Position numbers and translations under genes: made by a program. Under the pieces are notes generated by a model, which saw only the letters and a list, made by a program, of their open reading frames with translations, ran no database searches and was not told the origin of the DNA. From Nocardioidaceae bacterium (GTDB taxonomy: Bacteria > Actinomycetota > Actinomycetes > Propionibacteriales > Nocardioidaceae): a stretch of DNA of 5,493 nt. Location of the stretch: the NCBI GenBank assembly GCA_013696015.1, contig JACCZI010000039.1:1-5493 (forward strand), written 5' to 3'. Shown here piece after piece: positions 1-4,797 of this stretch (position 1 is its first letter; each line of letters begins with the position of its first letter).

Positions 1-261
1 ACCCGCGCGCTCGAGACGGTGGCGACCGATGGCGGCCAGGTGCGGGCCGGATCGGGGTGGACCGACCTCGTGCTCGGCCCGGACGCCCCGGCACGCGTGG
101 TCGGCGGGCTGGTCACCGGCTGGCACGAGCCCGGCGCCTCTCATCTGTTGCTGCTCGACGCCGTCGCCGGTCCGGCCGTCGTCGCGGCGGCGTACGCCGC
201 GGCCCGCCGGGCCGGCTACCTGTGGCACGAGTTCGGCGACAGCGCGTTGCTGCTGCCCTGA
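1..261 (+). CDS. queA: S-adenosylmethionine:tRNA ribosyltransferase-isomerase (QueA-like), C-terminal end only
   Basis: The gene enters from the left edge in frame 1 and ends at TGA 259-261; only about 86 C-terminal residues are visible. QueA transfers and isomerises the ribosyl part of SAM onto 7-aminomethyl-7-deazaguanine in tRNA, giving epoxyqueuosine in the cytoplasm. Recognition rests on the family's C-terminal pattern: RALETVA, then GWTDLVL, then GLVTGWHEPGASHLLLLDA (counterpart of the LITNFHLPxSTLLMLVSAFAG stretch), then an AAYAAARRAGYLWHEFGDS segment that matches the usual AYxxAxxxxYRFFSYGDA ending. The GTG at 19 is internal, because the frame is open to the window edge. Actinobacterial members are diverged from E. 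coli QueA, so the exact substrate is inferred from family only. The next gene starts about 64 nt downstream on the same strand. Confidence 0.85.
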   Translation, partial: TRALETVATDGGQVRAGSGWTDLVLGPDAPARVVGGLVTGWHEPGASHLLLLDAVAGPAVVAAAYAAARRAGYLWHEFGDSALLLP

Positions 262-312
262 CATCCCGGACGACACCGCGAGCATCTACTCCGGGCTGAC
301 GGTGCCGGGGCG

Positions 313-318
313 TACCGT
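313..318 (+). promoter_or_regulatory. Putative -10 box (TACCGT) placing a leaderless GTG start
   Basis: TACCGT fits TAnnnT and is followed by exactly 7 nt before GTG at 326, the usual geometry of a leaderless actinobacterial mRNA whose first base is the start codon. No convincing TTGAC-like -35 lies at 16-18 nt spacing, so this rests on the -10 and its distance only. Confidence 0.35.
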
Positions 319-325
319 CTCGCCC

Positions 326-1552
326 GTGATCGCCGAGCGGTTGACCCTGACGCAGGCCCGGCGGGTGGCGCTGGCGGCGCAGGGCTTCACTGACCGGCGG
401 CCCGTGGCTCCCTCTCCACGGGCGCTGGCCCGGGTGCTCGACCGGCTGGGGCTGCTGCAGATCGACTCGGTCAACGTGCTGACCCGAGCGCACTACATGC
501 CGTTGTTCTCGCGTATCGGGCCTTACCCGTCGGCTCTCCTCGACCGCGCGTTCGGGCGGGCGCCCCGTCGGCTGTTCGAGTACTGGGGGCACATGGCGTC
601 GCTGGTGCGCGTCGACCTGCAGCCAGCCCTCCGATTCCGGATGGACCAGGCCCAGGGCGTCTGGGGCGGTATGGAGCGCGCGTCACGCGACCATCCAGAG
701 ATCGTGGCGTGGGTCCTCGACGAGGTACGCCGTCGCGGGCCGGTGACCGCTCGGCAGATCGAGCTCGACGTGCCGCGCCGAACCGACCACTGGGGGTGGA
801 ACTGGTCGCTGGTCAAGACAGTGCTCGAGTGGCTGTTCTACACGGGCCAGGTCACCTCGGCCCGGCGCAACTCCGCGTTCGAGCGGGTCTACGACGTGCC
901 CGAGCGGGTGCTGCCGCCCGCTGTCCTGGCGGTGGCCACGCCCGACGTCGCCGAGTCGCATCGCATCCTGGTCCGGGTCGCAGCTCGCGCCCACGGTGTT
1001 GCCACCGAGCAGTGCCTGCGTGACTACTTCCGCACCCGCCCGGAGCCGACGCGGGCCGCCATCGCCGACCTGGTCGAGACCGCCGAGCTGCGGCCGGTGC
1101 AGGTGGCCGGCTGGCGCCGCCCGGCGTACCTGCACTCCGATGCGTACGTCCCGCGAGGGGTCCGGGCCCGGGCCCTGCTCAGTCCGTTCGACCCGCTGGT
1201 CTTCGAACGCGCTCGAACCGAGGCGTTGTTCGGCTTCCGCTACCGGATCGAGATCTATGTCCCACCCGACAAGCGCGCGTACGGCTACTACGTGCTGCCG
1301 TTCCTGCTCGGCGACCGGCTTGTCGCGCGGGTCGACCTCAAGGCCGACCGGCGGCTGGGGATGCTCGTCGTCAAGGCGGCGCACGCGGAGCCGGCCGCGC
1401 CGCAGGAGACCGCTGTCCAGCTCGCGGCCGAGCTGACCGACATGGCCGACTGGCTCGGGCTGAGCGACGTGCGGGTGGAGCTCCGCGGCGATCTCGCGGC
1501 CGATCTGGGTGCGGCCGCTCGAGCCGGGGTAGGACCGGGCGTGGCAGTCTGA
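326..1552 (+). CDS. YcaQ/AlkX-type winged-helix DNA glycosylase (HTH_42 family)
   Basis: Predicted 408-residue cytoplasmic protein of the YcaQ/AlkZ superfamily, whose members unhook interstrand crosslinks or excise bulky alkylated bases; E. coli YcaQ and Streptomyces AlkZ are the known examples. Visible signature: LTLTQARRVALAAQGF near the N-terminus, then GLLQIDSVNVLTRAHYMPLFSR at about residues 42-63. Within that stretch, Q45-I46-D47 corresponds to the catalytic Q-phi-D motif of the YcaQ/AlkX branch; the AlkZ self-resistance branch has Q-phi-Q. Also present are LFEYWGHMASLV (about 87-98) and the C-terminal LLSPFDPLVFERARTEALFGFRYRIE block. Length matches the family. The frame is open back to position 29, but 29-261 lies inside queA in another frame, so the start is placed at GTG 326 (GTG 302 is an alternative). 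Function as a glycosylase is inferred from the family and motif. Confidence 0.88.
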   Translation: MIAERLTLTQARRVALAAQGFTDRRPVAPSPRALARVLDRLGLLQIDSVNVLTRAHYMPLFSRIGPYPSALLDRAFGRAPRRLFEYWGHMASLVRVDLQPALRFRMDQAQGVWGGMERASRDHPEIVAWVLDEVRRRGPVTARQIELDVPRRTDHWGWNWSLVKTVLEWLFYTGQVTSARRNSAFERVYDVPERVLPPAVLAVATPDVAESHRILVRVAARAHGVATEQCLRDYFRTRPEPTRAAIADLVETAELRPVQVAGWRRPAYLHSDAYVPRGVRARALLSPFDPLVFERARTEALFGFRYRIEIYVPPDKRAYGYYVLPFLLGDRLVARVDLKADRRLGMLVVKAAHAEPAAPQETAVQLAAELTDMADWLGLSDVRVELRGDLAADLGAAARAGVGPGVAV

Positions 1553-1584
1553 CGCAGGTGAACCGACTCGTGCCCGCACTGACA

Positions 1585-1590
1585 TACGAT
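1585..1590 (+). promoter_or_regulatory. Putative -10 box (TACGAT) of a leaderless transcript
   Basis: TACGAT is a full match to the actinobacterial TAnnAT -10 consensus and lies 7 nt before GTG 1598. A weak -35 candidate, CCGACT at 1563-1568, has 16-nt spacing and keeps only the central GAC. Transcription would start at or next to the GTG. Confidence 0.4.
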
Positions 1591-1597
1591 TCGGTCG

Positions 1598-1771
1598 GTG
1601 CAGGTTGGGTTGACCGTGGGCACCGCCGGTGCGGACGACGACGGAACATTCGTCGTCACCCGTGATGACCCCCGCGACCCGCGCAGTAACTTGGCCTTCT
1701 TCAACTTGCTGAACCACGACTTCGCCGTCGGCGCCCCGTTGAAATCCGGCGCCGGCTGCGCCAGCTCATAG
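1598..1771 (+). CDS. Small hypothetical protein, 57 aa, probably leaderless
   Basis: GTG 1598 to TAG 1769-1771 encodes 57 residues of no recognised family. The N-terminal half is acidic and flexible (GTAGADDDGTFVV, DDPRDPRSN). A short hydrophobic stretch follows (LAFFNLLNHDFAVG, about residues 33-46), and the protein ends with a Gly/Ala/Ser tail containing the only cysteine (GAGCASS). Support for a real gene: about 48 of 57 codons end in G or C, similar to neighbouring genes, and a TACGAT box sits 7 nt upstream with no Shine-Dalgarno. A stable hairpin overlaps the stop codon. There is no signal peptide or full membrane helix. It might be a small regulator, a peptide precursor or the remnant of a longer gene; no function can be assigned. 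Longer antisense ORFs across this stretch look like shadows. Confidence 0.4.
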   Translation: MQVGLTVGTAGADDDGTFVVTRDDPRDPRSNLAFFNLLNHDFAVGAPLKSGAGCASS

Positions 1772-1783
1772 GCTGCGCAGCTG
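1753..1783 (+). terminator. Bulged 12-bp hairpin over the small ORF stop codon, possible terminator
   Basis: Bases 1753-1765 pair with 1772-1783, giving 12 pairs (one G-T) interrupted by one bulged C at 1761, with a 6-nt loop 1766-1771 that contains the TAG stop. No T-tract follows, which is common for actinobacterial terminators. It could end the transcript of the 57-residue ORF, act as an mRNA 3' stabiliser, or stop read-through toward the convergent operon. Confidence 0.45.
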
Positions 1784-2052
1784 CTGTCCCGGCCTCCCGT
1801 GCCTCGTGGGTAACCGCCGGCCCGGCGCCGGGGCCCTTGCGGTCGGCGTCGCGGTGTTCACGCCCCCTAATTCACCAGGCGGGGAGAAAAAGCTGATGGG
1901 AAGGGTCAAAGTTTCGGCAGGAGTCAGAACTCGCTCATCGGCGCGCGGTCCCCGACTTCTCAGCTGTCGCAGCGGCGGCCGGACTAGCCGCGTGTCACTC
2001 ATGAACTTGCACCCCCACCGGAAGTGGCTCGAGTCCGTGTCTCCGCCGCGCC
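1784..2052. other. Intergenic stretch between convergent transcripts, no firm gene
   Basis: This stretch lies between the small + strand ORF and the end of the - strand stressosome operon. It contains a GC-rich quasi-palindromic run near 1815-1840, a purine-rich, lower-GC patch at about 1879-1925, and only weak hairpins (GCGGC 1972-1976 with GCCGC 1987-1991; CCAC 2015-2018 with GTGG 2024-2027). Both strands have short open frames, but codon usage is mixed and no family is recognised. A GGGGAG (1881-1886) nine nucleotides before ATG 1896 could start a basic 59-residue peptide running into the rsbU-like gene; it is not called. No clear terminator for the - strand operon was found. Confidence 0.5.
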
Positions 2053-2349
2053 CTACGCAAATTCAGCTTCATTGAAGCGGCGTTGAGCCATGTCGTAGGT
2101 GGCGAGGACTTCGAGGAAGAACTCCGACGCCGCGGTGGCCACTGTGGTCAGATCTGCCCTTGGAGTGTCACGGAGGACATCGAGGAGTATTTCGTGGTGG
2201 ACGCGGGCAATTTCTAAGAGGCTGTGGCCGTTGGTGACAGCGGAGCGGCCAAGTTCATAGCCGCTGCGCGCAGCGGCCTCTTCTTGGCGCGGCAGGTAGC
2301 GGAGGAACGCCGCTCGATAGTCGCGTTCTAGGTTGTTTAGAGCACTCAT
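2053..2349 (-). CDS. Stand-alone RsbU N-terminal (RsbT-binding) domain protein
   Basis: Predicted 98-residue cytoplasmic helical protein matching the N-terminal domain of the phosphatase RsbU (RsbU_N family), the part that binds the switch kinase RsbT. Visible family pattern: YRAAFLRYLPRQEEAAARSGYELGR (residues 11-35), GHSLLEIARVHHEILLDVL (41-59) and ASEFFLEVLATYDMAQRRF (74-92). In Bacillus this domain is followed by a PP2C phosphatase; here the gene stops right after it with TAG and no phosphatase follows on the same strand. ATG overlaps the TGA of the rsbS-like gene as ATGA, and no strong Shine-Dalgarno is seen, so translational coupling is likely. Inferred role: docking partner for the RsbT domain of the sigma fusion in this operon, with no catalytic output of its own. 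A truncated RsbU is the alternative, but the ATGA coupling and intact family pattern argue for a purposeful small protein. Confidence 0.82.
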   Translation of the reverse strand: MSALNNLERDYRAAFLRYLPRQEEAAARSGYELGRSAVTNGHSLLEIARVHHEILLDVLRDTPRADLTTVATAASEFFLEVLATYDMAQRRFNEAEFA

Positions 2350-2747
2350 CCGGAGATGCCAAGGGTCATGTCGGTGACAGCGTTGGCGACCCGACTTTCC
2401 AGATACACCAGGCCTTCTTCGAGGTCGAGAGCGGTATGGACCGAACCGGTCCCCATCCCAAGTTCGACCATGGCGAACGCCACATCCGGCTGGACGCCGA
2501 CGATGACGGTCAAGGCGCCTCGTAGCCGTGCCATCTCGGCGATGTTGCGCAAACTGAGAGACCCAAAGGAGTCCAAGACGTCGAGCGCTGCGACATCAAT
2601 GATGACGCCGCGCGAGCGGTGATGGCCGATCTGCTCGATCAAGTCCTGTTGGAATCGGATCATCTGGGAATCGTCGAGAGCAGTATGGATTGATGCGATC
2701 AAGTAATGGCCCTGTCGCAGGATGGAAACGAGTGCCGGCGTGTTCAT
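2346..2747 (-). CDS. rsbS: RsbS-like STAS-domain anti-sigma antagonist (stressosome core)
   Basis: Predicted 133-residue single STAS domain protein. In Bacillus, RsbS forms the stressosome scaffold with RsbR and traps RsbT until RsbT phosphorylates it. Diagnostic stretches are ILRQGHYLIASIHTALDD (9-26), RGVIIDVAALDVLDSFGSLSL (46-66), GVQPDVAFAMVELGM and HTALDLEEGLVYLE. Ser60 in the DSF motif aligns with the phosphorylated serine of Bacillus RsbS (Ser59), so this protein keeps its phospho-acceptor. Both ends are ATGA overlaps, with the rsbR-like gene upstream and the rsbU_N-like gene downstream. Local GC is low for the window (29 of 60 bases at 2641-2700). Distinction from a generic SpoIIAA/RsbV antagonist rests on the RsbS-type DSF context and the RsbR neighbour. 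Confidence 0.88.
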   Translation of the reverse strand: MNTPALVSILRQGHYLIASIHTALDDSQMIRFQQDLIEQIGHHRSRGVIIDVAALDVLDSFGSLSLRNIAEMARLRGALTVIVGVQPDVAFAMVELGMGTGSVHTALDLEEGLVYLESRVANAVTDMTLGISG

Positions 2748-3652
2748 GACTGATCCGCTGCGCCGTCCTGGCGGTTCACGGTGTATCCGAGCAACCGCTC
2801 GGCTTCCTCCAGTCCACCTTGCAGGTCACCGATCGTGTTCATTTTGCTGAGGTCGACGCCGATTGTAACCAGCGTTTGCGCGATCTCAGGTGACACACCA
2901 GTGATGATCACGCTGGCGCCCATGAGCCGGGATGCGTCGACGGTCTGTACGAGGTGGTTTGCTACAGCCTCATCGACGTTCGGGGCGCCGGTGATGTCCA
3001 TGACAACGACTCTGGCGCGGTGGGTACGGATGCCGGTGAGTAACTGCTCGGTTAGCTGACGGGCGCGTTCCCTGTCAAGGACACCGATGATGGGCAGGAT
3101 GAGGAGCCGCTCACGGACCGGCAGAACGGGGGTTGATAGTTCTTGGATAGCGTCTTGCTGTTGGCGAATGACCCGTTCACGTTCGTCCACAAAACTCACG
3201 GCGACGGTGTTCGCGATGCGGTTCGCTGCCGGTTCATAGGCGTCAAGCACCCGGTTAAGCAGTCTGAAATCACGCTGGTATTTCTCGAACAGCGACCTGG
3301 CCAACACATCGCGGAGCAGGAGCACGATGCCGACAACCTCCTGCGTTTCGACGCCGCGCGGGATGATACGTTCGGAGAGGTCTCGCGCATAGTGCTGTAA
3401 CGCCTCGACGCTTCCGGTCTCGAGGACCTCCACGTAGTTGTCGTACACCGAGGTCGTCTCGGCGGACATCTCCTGGGGAGTCATGGCGTCCAATAAATGT
3501 GCGTCTCGGATGCGGCTGGCCCATTCCTGGCGCAGTTTCGTCCGGTGCTCACGGAGGTGCGCCACCAACTGTGGCAGCAGTTGGTCGTCTTCTTGACCGT
3601 CAGCCGGGGAGTCCGCGGACGCATCCGCACTTACAGGTGAATCGTCGTTCAT
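2744..3652 (-). CDS. rsbR: RsbR-like stressosome co-antagonist (RsbRD-type N-terminal domain plus STAS)
   Basis: Predicted 302-residue cytoplasmic protein. After a disordered acidic leader (about 1-25), residues about 26-155 form a helical sensor domain resembling the RsbRD N-terminal family (HLREHRTKLRQEWASRI, LARSLFEKYQRDF). A linker, VIRQQQDAIQELSTPVLPV, leads into a C-terminal STAS domain (about 180-290) with VVVMDITGAPNVDEAVANHLVQ and VSPEIAQTLVTIGVDLSKM, typical of RsbR paralogues. Such proteins receive signals and form the stressosome with RsbS and RsbT. The start is set at ATG 3652: it overlaps the TGA of the sigma fusion as ATGA and is preceded by a strong GGAAGGAAG. A GTG at 3673 would add seven residues. 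Odd point: positions aligned with Bacillus RsbRA Thr171 and Thr205 are Arg194 and Glu228 here, so both usual phosphorylation sites appear lost. Confidence 0.88.
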   Translation of the reverse strand: MNDDSPVSADASADSPADGQEDDQLLPQLVAHLREHRTKLRQEWASRIRDAHLLDAMTPQEMSAETTSVYDNYVEVLETGSVEALQHYARDLSERIIPRGVETQEVVGIVLLLRDVLARSLFEKYQRDFRLLNRVLDAYEPAANRIANTVAVSFVDERERVIRQQQDAIQELSTPVLPVRERLLILPIIGVLDRERARQLTEQLLTGIRTHRARVVVMDITGAPNVDEAVANHLVQTVDASRLMGASVIITGVSPEIAQTLVTIGVDLSKMNTIGDLQGGLEEAERLLGYTVNRQDGAADQS

Positions 3653-4746
3653 CGTCTTCCTTCCGGCTGCCACTTCGTCATCGTCACTGTGGTGCCCCGG
3701 CCAACTTCGGAGGCGACCGCGAATTCGTCCATGAGCCGCCTAGCACCGGGAAGGCCCATGCCTAGGCCGTGATAGGTGCTGTATCCGTCGGTCAGCGCCT
3801 GCTCAACGTCCAGGATGCCCGGGCCCGTGTCGCGAGCCACCACCTGCACGCCGAGACGGGGCGCCTCAAGCAGCTCCGCCACAATTTCACCGGGAGCGGC
3901 GAACCGCACGATGTTGCGCGCCATCTCTGACACCGCCGTCGCAATGACGGTCAGGTCCGTCTTGGAGAATGCCAGCCGGGCTGCAAGCTCGCGAGCTCCC
4001 TGTCGTGCCCTCACGATGTCGGCGTCTGAGTGAATCGGGATACGTACCTGGTCGTCGCGCGGGTGACCTCGCTGCAACAGCGGCTGGCTCAACCGGGCAC
4101 ACAACTGGCACTCGAGTAGGTGACGACCGGCGTCAACTTCCTGCTGACGGCGGCGTTCCCCGCTGGACAGGGCCAGCAAGACAGGCCGACAACGGTCCGT
4201 TTCCGGTTCCCTCTGCTCCAGCGCGAGAAGGTACTCGACGCGCAGTCGGGCGCGGCTGCGGTTCAACTGGGCGGCGACGGCACCGGCGCTCGACCCGAGC
4301 TCGTCGGCCAGTGTGCGCGTGTCCTGGCCGGTCACCTCGTGTGCGAGAAGGGTCCGCCGTTCACGCTCGGACAGGCGTCCAAGAGCCTCAGCGATGGCGA
4401 CGTGTTCCTCGCCCGCCAGAAGATTCTCATCCGGAGCCGCCGCGGGCCGCAGATCGACAACACGGTGTTGATTGCGCCGGTGACGATCCTGGGCCTTCCA
4501 CATAGAGGCCACCACGTTGCGGGCGGTGACGATGGCATACGGCTCCAGCATCCCTGGCTCCACGCGCTGGGTAGCCCCGAGCACCCGAACGAGCGTCTCT
4601 TGCACCAGGTCGTCTGCTACGTCGGGGTCAGTCACCCGGGCGCCGACAACGCGCCGGACCATCGGAATCAGCGCCGCAACGTCGTGTTCACCGTCCAGGC
4701 CGCCCATCGGCCCGTCACTAGGCTGTACGGCGGTCACGTTCGGCAC
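3649..4746 (-). CDS. ECF-type sigma factor fused to zinc anti-sigma motif and RsbT-like switch kinase
   Basis: Predicted 365-residue cytoplasmic protein with three parts. (1) Sigma-70 region 2 (about 22-97, with DPDVADDLVQETLVRVL) and region 4 (about 115-175, with LGRLSERERRTLLAHEV and ELGSSAGAVAAQLNRSRARLR), the layout of an ECF sigma factor. (2) A zf-HC2/ZAS-like zinc motif: Cys186, then His209-x3-Cys213-x2-Cys216. (3) An RsbT-type GHKL kinase (about 233-358): N-box AVSEMARNIVRFA (Glu274, Asn278), DTGPGI (Asp306), GLGMGLPGARRLMDEF, and GRGTTVTM. RsbT phosphorylates RsbS/RsbR and then leaves the stressosome. All key motifs look intact, and one open frame spans all parts. It overlaps the rsbR-like gene by ATGA and lies 51 nt after the DUF6907-like gene. 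Start uncertain: GTG 4746, or GTG 4737, which lies 7 nt after a TACTGT. An in-frame stop lies shortly upstream. Domain order is seen directly; the mechanism is inference. Confidence 0.9.
   Translation of the reverse strand: MPNVTAVQPSDGPMGGLDGEHDVAALIPMVRRVVGARVTDPDVADDLVQETLVRVLGATQRVEPGMLEPYAIVTARNVVASMWKAQDRHRRNQHRVVDLRPAAAPDENLLAGEEHVAIAEALGRLSERERRTLLAHEVTGQDTRTLADELGSSAGAVAAQLNRSRARLRVEYLLALEQREPETDRCRPVLLALSSGERRRQQEVDAGRHLLECQLCARLSQPLLQRGHPRDDQVRIPIHSDADIVRARQGARELAARLAFSKTDLTVIATAVSEMARNIVRFAAPGEIVAELLEAPRLGVQVVARDTGPGILDVEQALTDGYSTYHGLGMGLPGARRLMDEFAVASEVGRGTTVTMTKWQPEGRR
3656..3664 (-). promoter_or_regulatory. Ribosome binding site deciding the rsbR-like start
   Basis: On the - strand GGAAGGAAG lies 3 nt before ATG 3652, inside the last codons of the sigma-RsbT gene. 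It is the only strong Shine-Dalgarno within the four-gene overlap chain and favours ATG 3652 over GTG 3673. Confidence 0.6.
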
Positions 4747-4750
4747 AGTA
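4745..4750 (-). promoter_or_regulatory. Putative -10 box (TACTGT) for a leaderless sigma-RsbT transcript
   Basis: On the - strand TACTGT (TAnnnT) is followed by 7 nt and then GTG at 4737. This would give the sigma fusion an internal promoter separate from the DUF6907-like gene, and would shorten the protein by three residues. No good -35 at 17 nt is seen. Confidence 0.25.
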
Positions 4751-4797
4751 CGCCGATCACCACGTCAGCTCCACTGGCGAGTAGCCGGTCGAGAGAG

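Noticed and set aside
265..295. Inverted repeat CCCGGA / TCCGGG between queA and the glycosylase gene
   Set aside because: Only 6 bp with a 19-nt spacer, easily expected by chance at this GC content; not called as a terminator.
29..325. N-terminal extension of the glycosylase frame back to position 29
   Set aside because: Positions 29-261 lie within queA in another frame, and the Arg/Ser/Cys/Pro-rich translation has no family resemblance. The glycosylase homology begins just after GTG 326.
683..1717. Long antisense ORF of 344 residues
   Set aside because: It is the shadow of the glycosylase gene in high-GC DNA; its composition is rich in Arg, Gly, Pro and His and shows no domain pattern.
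1766..2002. 78-residue - strand ORF in the intergenic stretch
   Set aside because: It has no recognised domain, no good ribosome binding site and mixed codon usage. It lies downstream of the operon but does not continue its overlap pattern.
1806..2075. 89-residue + strand ORF in the intergenic stretch
   Set aside because: Mixed codon usage after the first 18 codons, no known family, and overlap with the end of the rsbU_N-like gene. It is kept only as a low-grade observation.
3653..3673. GTG 3673 as start of the rsbR-like gene
   Set aside because: ATG 3652 has a strong Shine-Dalgarno and the ATGA overlap seen at the other junctions; the GTG lacks a comparable ribosome binding site.
3969..4505. 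178-residue + strand ORF opposite the sigma fusion
   Set aside because: Arg/Gly/Pro-rich shadow frame antisense to a well supported gene.
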